The notes: a model not told the origin generated them from the sequence alone. Positions 42,271 to 51,829 are shown, counted from the stretch's first letter. The stretch: DNA of 64,000 nt from an uncultured Oceanisphaera sp. (GCF_947495715.1 NZ_CANLZU010000004.1:62001-126000); one strand, 5' to 3'. Translations and numbers: made by a program.

Positions 42271-43050
42271 ATGAAAGCGATTACGTCCATTTACCGAGCC
42301 ATGCTGCTGGGGCTGGCCATGACCAGCGCCGCTGCCCTGGCCGATCACAGCGAAATGAACCCCAATGTCATCGAGGTGAAACCGGGGGACACCGTCAAGG
42401 TGGGGCGCATTCCCGGCACCATCTATTTGCGCAGCCAGAACGACCCGGACGATCTGATCTGGGACCGGCTGCCCATGTACCGTGTTGGCCTGTATGCGGC
42501 GCCGCCGGTGCATCAGTCGGTCAGGCTGCGCTTTGAACAGGAGCAGGCCTTTGAGGCCAAGCACATGTACTTTCAGGTAGCCCGCTCCGACGAACGTTTT
42601 TACCTGCGACTACGCTGGAAGGATGGCACCGAAGACAGGGCCACCACCGTGGATGATTTTCGTGACGGCGTGGCGGTACAGTTTGCGCTCGAGGGGGCCG
42701 ACACCTCCTACATGATGGGCTCGGGGCCGGACAAGCCGGTCAATATCTGGTACTGGCGTTCCGACCGGGAGCAGATAGAAGACCTGGCCGCCGGCGGTTA
42801 CGGCAGCACCACGCGTTTGCCGGAGCAGGCCATTGACGGTGCCAGCGCCTGGGTGGCCGAGGAAATTCAACAGGATAGCGAATGGCACGTGGTGATGTCC
42901 CGGCCGCTGAAGGTCAAGGGCGAACACCAGGTCGATCTGGAGCGTAAGCAGATTCCCATGGTGTTTGCGGTCTGGGAGGGCCACCACAATCAGCGCGACG
43001 GTGACAAGCGGGTGACACCCAACTGGATCCTGCTGGACAACAACTACTGA
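42271..43050 (+). CDS. Heme-b gamma subunit of the type II molybdoenzyme (copy 1)
   Basis: Periplasmic heme-binding subunit, 259 residues. Sec signal peptide MKAITSIYRAMLLGLAMTSAAALA. The family fold (EbdC/DdhC-like) binds one heme b through Met and Lys; candidates are Met in SYMMGSGPDKPVNIWYW and Lys in SRPLKVKG. It takes electrons from, or delivers them to, the beta subunit and a soluble c-type cytochrome. Follows the chaperone by 13 bases. No membrane anchor gene follows, so the enzyme is a soluble periplasmic heterotrimer. Confidence 0.9.
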   Translation: MKAITSIYRAMLLGLAMTSAAALADHSEMNPNVIEVKPGDTVKVGRIPGTIYLRSQNDPDDLIWDRLPMYRVGLYAAPPVHQSVRLRFEQEQAFEAKHMYFQVARSDERFYLRLRWKDGTEDRATTVDDFRDGVAVQFALEGADTSYMMGSGPDKPVNIWYWRSDREQIEDLAAGGYGSTTRLPEQAIDGASAWVAEEIQQDSEWHVVMSRPLKVKGEHQVDLERKQIPMVFAVWEGHHNQRDGDKRVTPNWILLDNNY

Positions 43051-43072
43051 TACGCAAGGGGAGGAGTTCATC

Positions 43073-44188
43073 ATGACGGTACATCAATTCAACACCGGCC
43101 GGGACGACGAGCTGGCCGTGCGGCCCGCCGACTGCGGCCTGGGCCACGCCTGCCAGTTCTGTCCCAAAGAGCCGGAGTGCACCCTGGACAAGCCCCATCA
43201 CGAAAAGCGGTTGCTGGAGCTGCGCCTCGCTCAAATTGGCCAGATCATTCTGGTGATGGCCAACAAGGGCGGGGTGGGCAAAAGCACCGTCTCGGCCAAC
43301 CTGGCCGCCGGCCTGGCCGCCCGCGGCTTTCGGGTGGGGGTGGCCGATGCGGATATTCACGGTCCCAACCAGAGCCGATTTTTCAACCAGGTGGGCCAGC
43401 GGGTACGGGTGAGCGAGCGGGGGCTCGATACCCTGTCCTGTTTTGGCGACCGCTTGCCGCACCCGGTACAGGTGGGCTCGCTCGCCTTCATGATGGAACG
43501 CGATGACACTCCCATCGTCTGGCGCGATGCCTACAAGCACGACTTCATGCATCATCTGATCGGCAGCTTTGACTGGGGGCCGCTGGATTTTCTGGTGGTC
43601 GACATGCCGCCGGGCACCGGTAACGAGCTGATCACCCTGAGCGATCTGCTGGAGCAGCAGGCGGTGGCGGCGGTGATTGCCACCACCCCTCAGCAGGTGG
43701 CGCTGATGGACAGCCTCAAGGCCATTCGTTTCTGCCAGGAGCGGGGCCTGCCGCTGCTTGGGGTGGTGGAGAACATGGCCGGGGTAACCTGCCCGCACTG
43801 CGGCGGCGAGTTTCAGTTGTTCCCCAGAGCCCACCTGGCCGAGGCGCTGGATGAGCTGGGGGTGGAATCATTGGCCAGCATTCCGCTGTCGCCGCTGCTG
43901 GCCATGGCCTCCGACTCGGGGGCGCCGGTCACCATGGATCAGCCCGAGAGCCCCGAGGCCCGGGCGTTTTCTCCTGTGGTGGATGCCTGCATCGAACACG
44001 CCCGGCAGGAAAGCCGGCAGGCTGCGAGCGAAGAGTTACAGGCACTGGTAACAGCAAACGCCGAGGAGCTGGAAGCGCTGCTCAGCGATGTGCCCGAGGA
44101 AGACAGGGCCCAGGCTCGGCGTGACCTTGAAGCCCTGCTTGCCGGCGAGCACGACCGGCTGAATCCTGAACGCAACGACGACCGCTAA
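43073..44188 (+). CDS. Mrp/Nbp35-like P-loop ATPase with N-terminal four-Cys motif
   Basis: Fe-S-carrier-type ATPase of the Mrp/ApbC/Nbp35 (MinD/ParA superfamily) group, 371 residues. The deviant Walker A KGGVGKST is at about residue 65, switch II DMPPGTG at about 180, and the C-terminal CPHC (Cys240, Cys243) matches the CxxC that binds a bridging cluster in dimers. Unusually, it has a Cys motif before the ATPase, C21-x5-C27-x2-C30-x5-C36, resembling the N-terminal cluster site of eukaryotic Nbp35. An acidic helical tail of about 60 residues follows the domain. Start has a GGGGAGGAG site. Lies 23 bases after gamma, so it is part of the operon; a role in Fe-S or FS0 assembly of this enzyme is inferred. 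Confidence 0.85.
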   Translation: MTVHQFNTGRDDELAVRPADCGLGHACQFCPKEPECTLDKPHHEKRLLELRLAQIGQIILVMANKGGVGKSTVSANLAAGLAARGFRVGVADADIHGPNQSRFFNQVGQRVRVSERGLDTLSCFGDRLPHPVQVGSLAFMMERDDTPIVWRDAYKHDFMHHLIGSFDWGPLDFLVVDMPPGTGNELITLSDLLEQQAVAAVIATTPQQVALMDSLKAIRFCQERGLPLLGVVENMAGVTCPHCGGEFQLFPRAHLAEALDELGVESLASIPLSPLLAMASDSGAPVTMDQPESPEARAFSPVVDACIEHARQESRQAASEELQALVTANAEELEALLSDVPEEDRAQARRDLEALLAGEHDRLNPERNDDR

Positions 44189-44210
44189 CCATGCACACGA
44201 GGAGAGCGCC

Positions 44211-46076
44211 ATGAGCTCAGCACACAATCCTTCCCGCCGTCATTTCTTTCGCCAGCTGGCCAGCCGGGTAGAAGAGGCCGCGCCGGTGGCCATGCCCTGG
44301 CGACCGGTGCTGGAAGCCCATGCCGGTGATGGCGACGTACTCTGGTCCGGCTGGGCCGGCGCGGGCGAGGTGTTCGTGGTCGGTGACGAGGGTCGCATAC
44401 TGCACTTTGACGCCGACCGGCCGGGCTGGCACGAGCAGGCCACGCCGGTGCCGCTGCCCCTGCACGGCATCTGGGGTACCCAGGCCGACAGCCTGCACGC
44501 GGTGGGCTGGATGGGCTGTATTCTGCATTATGACGGCGAGCAGTGGCGGCACGTGCGGGGGGGCGTGGTCAACGACGACACCGGTCGCTACGCCCCCTGC
44601 GAGGAAAACACCCCCTTGTTTGCCATCGATGGCAATGTCCAGGGTCAGGCCTGGGCGGTGGGCGACGAGGGATGCATTCTGCATTTTAACGGCGAGGGCT
44701 GGCAGCCCGAGGCCTCGGGTACCCGCATCAACCTGCGGGCGGTGGCCTGTGCCCCAAACGGCCGGGTATACGCCGCGGGCGGCGAGGGCACCCTGCTGCG
44801 GCGCGAGCCAAACGGCGGCTGGCAACCGATGGACTGCCCGCTAAGTACCGGTTTTCATGCGCTGCTGGTACTGAACGACGACGAACTGCTGCTGGCGGGC
44901 GGGCGCTACTTCGTGGATCAGGGCGGCTTTCGTGGCGAGCTGGTGCATTACCACCACGGCGAATTTCACAACCTGGCCCACGAGTCGGGTCTGCCCCGAT
45001 TGCGGGCGCTGCGCGCCTACAAGGACGGCGTGCTGCTGGTGGGCGACAAGGGCCATTTACTGTATTTGCACAACAACAAGGTGCACCGGCTGGCCTGCAA
45101 CACCCATCACGATCTGATGGACATCGTTACCCTGGGCTCGGGCGAGGCGCTGGTGGTGGGCGATTTCGGTACCCTGATGACCGCCGCTCCCGATTTTGAA
45201 CAGGCGCTGGCCGTTCCCCACCGGGAAGTGGCGGCGCAAAGCCGGTGGGAGGTCATGGAAAGTCCTACCCGGCGTCAGCTGTGGGGGCTGTGGCAGGCCC
45301 ACGACGGCCGGGTGTATGCCTGCGGCGACACCGGCACCGTGCTGCGTCTGGACGGCGAACAGTGGGTAGCGTTGCCGGCCCCCGATGAACAACTGGCGGT
45401 GCACTGCCTGTGGAGCTGCGAGGGCAGCGGCCTGCTGGCCGGCGGTCAGGAAGGGCGCATTTACCGCTTCAACGGCGAGCAGTGGCAACTGCACTTCGAT
45501 CTGCACCTGCACACCACCATACTGGCGATGTGGGGCACCGGGCCCGACTGCATCTATGCGGTGGGTGATGAGGGGCTGGTGCTGCATTATGATGGCCTGG
45601 GCTGGCAGCGGCTGGCCAGCGGCACCAGCTCGGCGCTGTACGATCTCTGGGGTCTGGATGCCCGGCACCTGCTGGCGGTGGGCGACTTCGGGCTGGCGCT
45701 GCGCTACAACGGCGAGCAATGGAAGGATTTCAACACCGGCACCGAGCAGTTTATTTACAGCGTCTGGGGCCGGGGATTGAACGACATCTACGCGGTGGGC
45801 CTGTCGGGGACCGTGGTGCATTTCAACGGTCAGCGCTGGCATACCATGCCCACCCGGCTGCAGCAGGACCTGCTGTCGATCTCCGGCAACCCGGCCGGCG
45901 AGGTGTTTGCCGTGGGTGGGCAGGGCACTGTGCTGCGGCTGGAGCAGGGCCAGTGGCTGCGGGAAACCGCGCCCACCGAGGTCAGCCTGCGGGCGGTGTG
46001 TGCCACCCGGGACGGCACCGTGTATGCGGTGGGCGACCAGGGCTGCATTCTGCGGCGCAGTCCGAAGCCGGAGTAA
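44211..46076 (+). CDS. Beta-propeller protein with 14 YAVGDxG repeats
   Basis: Protein of 621 residues built of some 14 tandem repeats of about 40 residues with the pattern (V/I)YAVGDxGxIL(H/R)(F/Y)NGExW, from residue about 48 to the end; likely one or two seven-bladed propellers of the YCF48/Kelch-like kind. The N-terminus SRRHFFRQLASRVEE resembles a twin-arginine motif but no hydrophobic segment follows, so it is not an obvious export signal; it may be cytosolic or be recruited through another Tat substrate. Last gene of operon 1, 22 bases after the ATPase, before a terminator. Function unknown: scaffold or assembly factor for the molybdoenzyme is the best guess. The YCF48 assembly factor of photosystem II is a loose analogy. 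Confidence 0.8.
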   Translation: MSSAHNPSRRHFFRQLASRVEEAAPVAMPWRPVLEAHAGDGDVLWSGWAGAGEVFVVGDEGRILHFDADRPGWHEQATPVPLPLHGIWGTQADSLHAVGWMGCILHYDGEQWRHVRGGVVNDDTGRYAPCEENTPLFAIDGNVQGQAWAVGDEGCILHFNGEGWQPEASGTRINLRAVACAPNGRVYAAGGEGTLLRREPNGGWQPMDCPLSTGFHALLVLNDDELLLAGGRYFVDQGGFRGELVHYHHGEFHNLAHESGLPRLRALRAYKDGVLLVGDKGHLLYLHNNKVHRLACNTHHDLMDIVTLGSGEALVVGDFGTLMTAAPDFEQALAVPHREVAAQSRWEVMESPTRRQLWGLWQAHDGRVYACGDTGTVLRLDGEQWVALPAPDEQLAVHCLWSCEGSGLLAGGQEGRIYRFNGEQWQLHFDLHLHTTILAMWGTGPDCIYAVGDEGLVLHYDGLGWQRLASGTSSALYDLWGLDARHLLAVGDFGLALRYNGEQWKDFNTGTEQFIYSVWGRGLNDIYAVGLSGTVVHFNGQRWHTMPTRLQQDLLSISGNPAGEVFAVGGQGTVLRLEQGQWLRETAPTEVSLRAVCATRDGTVYAVGDQGCILRRSPKPE

Positions 46077-46107
46077 AACGGTCACCATCACCTTGCAATC
46101 GAACTGA

Positions 46108-46134
46108 AAAACGGGCCCTTGAGGCCCGTTTTTT
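46108..46134 (+). terminator. Terminator of molybdoenzyme operon 1
   Basis: AAAACGGGCC, CTTGA, GGCCCGTTTT, then TTGTTTTA; 32 bases after the propeller stop. Its right half reappears, degraded, at about 52128-52150 in the relic of operon 2. The following 46140-46330 stretch becomes AT-rich with no gene. Confidence 0.92.
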
Positions 46135-46330
46135 GTTTTAGGTGCTGCTTGTGTGCGATGAATGCAGGCTTCTGGCGGGCTGTACACGAGAGCAAAATAT
46201 TTTTGCTACCGCATCGCTACCCACGCCATAAACCAGATGCAAAAGCTCCAAATGAGTTTTAAATCAGCATAAAAACCGGTTTTAATCGGTATTGTAGATG
46301 CTTATTTTGTGCCGATTTTTATCGCTTTGA

Positions 46331-46344
46331 TTGATCTGAATCAA
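46331..46344 (+). promoter_or_regulatory. FNR/ANR box, molybdoenzyme operon 2
   Basis: TTGAT CTGA ATCAA, exact FNR consensus, 142 bases before the alpha ATG, nearly the same spacing as in operon 1. The leader downstream (for example GGTGTTA and CAAAAGCGA) is also shared. Confidence 0.85.
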
Positions 46345-46486
46345 TCAGAAGTCAATTGCCCTGCTCGATATGGTCATTAAATGACCTATGTTTAATGATG
46401 GTGTTACTTTTTGAGCAAAACCAAAAGCGAACCGTTCGAACAGGCTGGCAGCAGATGAACAGGCGGTCGCACAGGAGGGCATAACA

Positions 46487-49258
46487 ATGCACATGTCTAA
46501 ACTCAAGCGTCGCGACTTCCTCAAGGGGCTGGGGCTGACCAGTGCCGGCATCGTGTTTAGCCGTCAAAGCTGGGCGCTTAATCGTCTGGAGCCTATCTCC
46601 GACACCCTCGCCAGTGAATACCCCTACCGAAACTGGGAAGATCTGTATCGCAACGAGTGGGACTGGGATCATATCGGTCATGCCGCCCACTGCATCAACT
46701 GCATGGGTAACTGCGCCTGGAACGTCTATGTGAAAGACGGCCTGGTGATCCGTGAAGAGCAGGTCGCCAAGTATCCCCAGGTCAACCCCAAGGTGCCCGA
46801 CGCCAATCCCCGCGGTTGCCAGAAAGGCGCCATTCACTCCACCGCCATGTACGAAGCCGACCGGCTGCGCCATCCGCTCAAGCGGGCCGGCGAGCGGGGC
46901 GAGGGCAAATGGCAGCGTATTTCCTGGGATCAGGCCACCGAGGAAATCGCCGAAAAAATCATCGATATATTTGAGAAATACGGCCCCGGCAAGCTCAAGA
47001 CCCACCAGGGGTCGGGCAACCAGACCATGGTGCGCCAGTCCGGCCCCAACCGCTTTGCCTCGCTGGTGGGCGGCATTCAGCTAGACGGTTTTACCGTGGT
47101 GGGTGATCTGAACACCGGTGCTCACCTTGCCTACGGCAACCCGCTGGAGAGTTTTACCTCCGACGCCTGGTTTGACGCCGACTACATCATGCTCGGCATG
47201 ATCAACCCCAACGCCACCCGTATTCCCGATGCTCACTACATCTGGGAAGCCAAATACAACGGCGCGCGCATTACCAGTACCGCCCCGGATTACAACCCCA
47301 GCTCCATTCACACCGACCTGTGGATGCCGATTCAGCAGGGCTCAGATCCCTTCCTCGCCCTGTCGTTTGTCAACGTGATTATCGAGGAAAAGCTGTTCAA
47401 GCCCGACTTCATGAAGGAGCAGACCGATCTGCCGATGCTGGTGCGCACCGACAACGGCAAGCTGCTGCGGGAAAGCGACCTGGTCGAGGGTGGTTCCGAG
47501 GAAGTGTTCTACCACTGGGATCTGACCACCCAGCAGGCGGTGAAGGCCAAGGGGTCGATGGGCAGTGACGACAAGGATCTGAAACTGGGTGAGGTGGACC
47601 CGGCGCTGGAGGGCGAGTTTGACGTCAACGGCATCGAAGTCACTACCGTATTCGAGCAGGTGAAAAAGGAAGCGGCCAAATATCCGCCGGAAAAGACCCA
47701 GCAGCAAACCGGGCTGCATCCGGACGTGGTGCGCCAGGAAGCCCGCCATCTGGCGGCGGCCAAAAAAGCCATCATCATGCTGGGCTACATCACCTCCAGC
47801 TACTCCAACTGTCTCTATATTGGCTGGGGGTATGCCCTGGCCCTGGCGCTGACCGGCCACGGCGGGCGTACCGGCGGCCTCGACACCTCCTGGGTGGTGT
47901 GGAACCACCCGCGCTGGACCGAGCTTGCCACCTTTGATGGCAAGAAGTCGGCCCGCTACGAGCCGGGTGGCCTGGGTGAAGTACTGCGGGGCGACATGAT
48001 GGGCGGCATTCGCAAGCACTTCAACAACAAGAAACTCAAGGAGCGGGTCGGCTTCGACATCGACGAGATGGAAGCCATGATGCAGGAGTCCATCGACGAG
48101 GGCTGGATGCCGTACTACGGCGAAATCAAGGGCATGATCTCGATAGCCGACAACACCTTTCGCCGCAACAAGCTGGCCGAACATTACCGTGATGAACACC
48201 TGCGCCAGGCCAGCGAGCTGTATGTCAACGTCAACACGCGCATGGACTCCACCGCCGAGTGGGCCGACTACGTGCTGCCGGCGGCCAGTCACTACGAAGC
48301 CTGGGATTTAAGAACCCAGGGTTATCATCGCTTCTGCAACGTTTTTACCGAGTCGGTGCCGCCGGTGGGCGAGTCCAAGCCCGACTGGGACATCATGGCG
48401 CTGCTCACCCAAAAGATTCAGGAACGGGCCATCGCCCGTGGTATCGGTCCCATTCAGGATGGTGACGTTACGCGGGATCTGCACACCATTCACGACGACT
48501 ACACCATGAACGGCAAGCTGAATACCGCGCTGGATGCCTGCCGTTACATCGTGGACAACTCGCCGGAATTTGGCGGCGTCAGCCTGGAGGAGGCGGGCGA
48601 ACGCGGCTTTATCGTGATGAACGAACAGGCGGGCCTGAACCAGCCGCTGAAGCCGGACGAACCCTATAACCCCTTTACCGCGCAAACCGATGACAAAAAG
48701 CCCTATGAAACCCTGACCGGGCGCATCACCTTCTATGTCGACCATCCCCGGTTTGAGCAGCTCAAATCCACCGTGCCCACGGCGCGGCTCTATGCCGGCC
48801 CGGAGGCCTCCGACTATCCGCTGCATTTCTATTCGCCCCATGCCCGCTGGGGCATCCACTCCAACTGGCGCAGCAACAAATACATGCTGCGGTTGCAGCG
48901 GGGCGAGCCCAATATCTACATCAATCCCAAGCTGGCGGCCGAGCGCGGCATCAAGGACGGCGACAGGGTCAAGCTGTTCAACGGTAACGGCGAGTTCTTT
49001 GCCCAGGCCAAGTTCTACCCCAGCATTCCGGCCAACTCCATCATGATGGAGCACGGCTGGGAGCCGCATCAATACATCCATCGCAAGCCGATGAACAACT
49101 CCCATGCCACCCTGCTGCAGCCGCTTGAGCTGGTGGGGGGCTGGGGGCATCTCAAGTTTATCTATGCCAAGTGGAACGCCAATCAGGTTATCCATGAAAG
49201 CAGCTACGACATCGCGCTGGCCACGGCGGATGAAATCAGTGACCCACGGGTCCTATAA
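46487..49258 (+). CDS. Type II DMSO-reductase-family molybdoenzyme, alpha subunit (copy 2)
   Basis: 923-residue paralogue of the alpha subunit at 37762, colinear over the whole length. It has the same Tat leader (KRRDFLKGLGLTSAG), H-x3-C-x3-C...RGCQKGA cluster ligands and SDAWFDADY segment. Most residues are identical by eye; differences concentrate in the leader, in residues about 395-415 (KYPPEKTQQQTGLH versus KYRPEDTFKLTNIH), around the entry MLGYITSSYSNCLYIGWGYA (versus SGYSNCIHIGRAYG) and in the C-terminal 30 residues. The enzyme appears intact; changed pocket-lining residues might mean a different substrate or merely drift. Confidence 0.92.
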   Translation: MHMSKLKRRDFLKGLGLTSAGIVFSRQSWALNRLEPISDTLASEYPYRNWEDLYRNEWDWDHIGHAAHCINCMGNCAWNVYVKDGLVIREEQVAKYPQVNPKVPDANPRGCQKGAIHSTAMYEADRLRHPLKRAGERGEGKWQRISWDQATEEIAEKIIDIFEKYGPGKLKTHQGSGNQTMVRQSGPNRFASLVGGIQLDGFTVVGDLNTGAHLAYGNPLESFTSDAWFDADYIMLGMINPNATRIPDAHYIWEAKYNGARITSTAPDYNPSSIHTDLWMPIQQGSDPFLALSFVNVIIEEKLFKPDFMKEQTDLPMLVRTDNGKLLRESDLVEGGSEEVFYHWDLTTQQAVKAKGSMGSDDKDLKLGEVDPALEGEFDVNGIEVTTVFEQVKKEAAKYPPEKTQQQTGLHPDVVRQEARHLAAAKKAIIMLGYITSSYSNCLYIGWGYALALALTGHGGRTGGLDTSWVVWNHPRWTELATFDGKKSARYEPGGLGEVLRGDMMGGIRKHFNNKKLKERVGFDIDEMEAMMQESIDEGWMPYYGEIKGMISIADNTFRRNKLAEHYRDEHLRQASELYVNVNTRMDSTAEWADYVLPAASHYEAWDLRTQGYHRFCNVFTESVPPVGESKPDWDIMALLTQKIQERAIARGIGPIQDGDVTRDLHTIHDDYTMNGKLNTALDACRYIVDNSPEFGGVSLEEAGERGFIVMNEQAGLNQPLKPDEPYNPFTAQTDDKKPYETLTGRITFYVDHPRFEQLKSTVPTARLYAGPEASDYPLHFYSPHARWGIHSNWRSNKYMLRLQRGEPNIYINPKLAAERGIKDGDRVKLFNGNGEFFAQAKFYPSIPANSIMMEHGWEPHQYIHRKPMNNSHATLLQPLELVGGWGHLKFIYAKWNANQVIHESSYDIALATADEISDPRVL

Positions 49259-49270
49259 GAGGAGACCGTC

Positions 49271-50251
49271 ATGGCTGTCAAACGACAACTCAGCATGGTG
49301 CTGGATCTGAACAAGTGTATCGGTTGCCATACCTGCTCCACGGCCTGCAAGCTGATGTGGACCAACCGCAACGGCCGCGAATTCATGTACTGGAACAACG
49401 TGGAAACCATGCCGGGCGAAGGCTACCCCCGGGACTACCAGAACATGGGCGGCGGCTTCGATGCCGACGGTGCCCTGCGCCTGGGCAGACAGCCCAGCCA
49501 GGAAGACTACGGTATTCCCTGGGAATACAACTATGAAGAAGCGCTGATGACCGGCACCGACCCCTGGCTGCGCCCCAACGTCAAACCCACCTGGGGCGCC
49601 AACTGGGACGAAGACGAAGGCGAGGGCGATTACCCCAACAGCTACTACTTCTACCTGCCACGGCTGTGTAACCATTGCTCCAACCCGGGCTGCCTGGCGG
49701 CCTGTACCCGTAACGCCATCTACAAGCGGCAGGAAGACGGCATCGTACTGGTGGATCAGGAGCGCTGCCGGGGCTATCGCTACTGCGTTAACGCCTGTCC
49801 CTACAAGAAGGTGTACTTCAACGAACAGATCTCCAAGTCGGAGAAGTGCATCTTCTGCTATCCGCGCATCGAAAAGGGCCTGCCCACCGCCTGTGCCCAG
49901 CAGTGTGTAGGGCGTATTCGCTGGATTGGTTATCTCGATGACGAGGCGGGCCCCATCCATTTGCTGGTGAACAAGTACAAGGTGGCGCTGCCGCTGCACG
50001 CCGAGTGGGGCACCCAGCCCAATGTGTTTTATGTGCCGCCGATGTCGCCGCCCAAATACGGCCCCGACGGCAAGGCGCTGAAAGAATCGCGCATACCGCT
50101 GGACTACCTGGAAAGCCTGTTCGGCAAGCGAGTGGGTGAGGTACTGGAAATGCTTGGTGCCGAGCGCCAGGCCAAGGCCGAGGGCCGGGACAGCGAACTG
50201 ATGGATACGCTGATTGGCTACAAACACGCCGAGATGTTCAAACTCAGCTGA
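49271..50251 (+). CDS. Type II molybdoenzyme iron-sulfur beta subunit (copy 2)
   Basis: 326 residues, same length as the copy at 40543 and with all four Cys clusters, including CRGYRYCVNAC. Differences are small: CIGCHTCSTAC in cluster 1, KKVYFNEQI, and the C-terminal region (KALKESRIPLDYLESLFGKR). GGAG site 8 bases before the ATG. No signal of decay. It is expected to pair with the copy 2 alpha subunit, but subunit exchange between copies looks possible because the contact surfaces are so alike. Confidence 0.93.
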   Translation: MAVKRQLSMVLDLNKCIGCHTCSTACKLMWTNRNGREFMYWNNVETMPGEGYPRDYQNMGGGFDADGALRLGRQPSQEDYGIPWEYNYEEALMTGTDPWLRPNVKPTWGANWDEDEGEGDYPNSYYFYLPRLCNHCSNPGCLAACTRNAIYKRQEDGIVLVDQERCRGYRYCVNACPYKKVYFNEQISKSEKCIFCYPRIEKGLPTACAQQCVGRIRWIGYLDDEAGPIHLLVNKYKVALPLHAEWGTQPNVFYVPPMSPPKYGPDGKALKESRIPLDYLESLFGKRVGEVLEMLGAERQAKAEGRDSELMDTLIGYKHAEMFKLS

Positions 50252-50266
50252 ACGGGGAGTGAGCAG

Positions 50267-51001
50267 ATGAACGGAATATCAATGCCCCCCCGGCGTGTGG
50301 ATGCGGTGATTGCCCGAGGCACAGTGTTTCGGCTGGCCGCCGCCATGCTGGACTATCCGCTGGCCGAAACCCAGCAGGTGCTCGAGCAGGGGCGTCTGTC
50401 TCAGGCGCTGAATGCGGCCATGCAGGCACTGGGCGAGGCCCCCTGGCCCGAGCTGCCGGCCAGCTCTGATCTGTGTGCACTGGAGGTGGGCTACATGGCC
50501 ACCTTTGCCCATGGCCGGCACGGCAAGCCCCGGGTGCCATTGGTGGCCAGCGCCTACGAACCGTTGCTGGCCGGTGAAACGCCGGGCAGCTTCATGCTCA
50601 ATGTGCAGGCGTTTTATCGCCATTTCGGCCTCAAGGCGGCGACCGATGACGAAGGGCATATCGACGAGCCGGACCATCTGGTCACCATGCTCGAATTTTG
50701 CGCCCTGCTCTGTCATCTGGAAGAGCAGGCTGCAAGCAAGCAGCGCGATGCCTCGCCCTATCAGCGGGCGCTGCGGGACTTTATGGCCCGTTACCTTATT
50801 CCGCTGCTGAGTGCCTTGCGCACCCGTCTTGCCGGCGAAGGGGACCCGGGGCTGGATGCCGGCCTGGCCTATCTGGTGCAGCGCCTGCCGGACTGGGCGT
50901 CAGGCCAGCGGCACCGCCTGGAGAATCAGGTCGGCCCGTGCCCGGCACCGGGCGCGAGCCGCCACACGGCAAGCACCGAGCCCCAGAATCTGTGGGATTA
51001 G
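50267..51001 (+). CDS. TorD-like assembly chaperone (copy 2)
   Basis: 244-residue paralogue of the chaperone at 41538. Conserved blocks: RGTVFRLAAAMLDYPLAETQQVLEQG, ALEVGYMATF, NVQAFYRHFGLKAATDDEGH and DEPDHLVTMLEFCALLCHLE. More diverged than the alpha and beta copies, mainly in the N-terminal ten residues and the last 60. Start at 50267 (MNGISMPPRR) follows GGGAG. Intact. Confidence 0.9.
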   Translation: MNGISMPPRRVDAVIARGTVFRLAAAMLDYPLAETQQVLEQGRLSQALNAAMQALGEAPWPELPASSDLCALEVGYMATFAHGRHGKPRVPLVASAYEPLLAGETPGSFMLNVQAFYRHFGLKAATDDEGHIDEPDHLVTMLEFCALLCHLEEQAASKQRDASPYQRALRDFMARYLIPLLSALRTRLAGEGDPGLDAGLAYLVQRLPDWASGQRHRLENQVGPCPAPGASRHTASTEPQNLWD

Positions 51002-51024
51002 GCATGACCCAAGAGGAACCCGTT

Positions 51025-51807
51025 ATGAGAGTCAATCTGTCCATTTACCGCGCCGTTCTGCTGGGGCTGGCGATGACCACCGGTGCCGCCCAGGCCGATC
51101 ACCCCGAACTCAACCCCAACGTGACCGATGTGCATTCGGGCGATACCGTCAAGGTGGCGCGCATTCCCGGCACCATCTACCTGCGCACCCAGAACGACCC
51201 GGACGATTTGATCTGGGATCGGCTGCCCGTTTACCGCACCGAGCTGTATTCGGCGCCGCCGGTGCATGCGTCCGTGATCTTGCGTTTCGATGAGGATACG
51301 GCGCTTGAGCCCAAGCATCTGTATTTTCAGGTAGCTCGCTCCGATGAGCGCTTCTATATGCGGTTACGCTGGAAGGACGCTACCGAAGACAGGGGCACCA
51401 CCGTCGACCGTTTTCGTGACGGCGTGGCGGTGCAATATGCCATCAAGGGCCCCGACACCTCCTTCATGATGGGCTCGGGTCCCGACAAGCCGGTCAACAT
51501 CTGGTACTGGCAGTCAGGTCAGGAGCAGGTCGACAACCTGGCCGCCGGCGGTTACGGCAGTACCACCCGGCTGCCCGAGCAAATTGTGGCCGGGGCCAGC
51601 TCCTATATCACCGACGAGATCGTTCAGGACAACCAGTGGCATGTGGTGATGTCCCGGCCGCTGAAGGTGGAGGGCGAGCATCAGGTGGATCTTTCCCGCG
51701 ACAGCATTCCGGTGGTGTTTGCCCTGTGGGAAGGGCACCATGATCAGCGTGACGGCGACAAGCGGGTCTCTCCCAACTGGATCCTGCTGGACAACAGCAA
51801 GGGTTAA
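51025..51807 (+). CDS. Heme-b gamma subunit of the type II molybdoenzyme (copy 2)
   Basis: 260 residues, colinear with the gene at 42271. Sec signal MRVNLSIYRAVLLGLAMTTGAAQA; Met in SFMMGSGPDKPVNIWYW and Lys in SRPLKVEG retained as heme-ligand candidates. Frame is open further upstream in the chaperone, but ATG 51025 has AGAGGA before it and gives the signal peptide. Intact; last complete gene of operon 2. Confidence 0.9.
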   Translation: MRVNLSIYRAVLLGLAMTTGAAQADHPELNPNVTDVHSGDTVKVARIPGTIYLRTQNDPDDLIWDRLPVYRTELYSAPPVHASVILRFDEDTALEPKHLYFQVARSDERFYMRLRWKDATEDRGTTVDRFRDGVAVQYAIKGPDTSFMMGSGPDKPVNIWYWQSGQEQVDNLAAGGYGSTTRLPEQIVAGASSYITDEIVQDNQWHVVMSRPLKVEGEHQVDLSRDSIPVVFALWEGHHDQRDGDKRVSPNWILLDNSKG

Positions 51808-51829
51808 TACGCTCGCCCAAGAGTAGTTG

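Noticed and set aside
44211-44300. Tat signal peptide on the propeller protein
   Set aside because: SRRHFFR fits the twin-arginine pattern, but it is followed by RQLASRVEEAAP with no hydrophobic segment or cleavage site.
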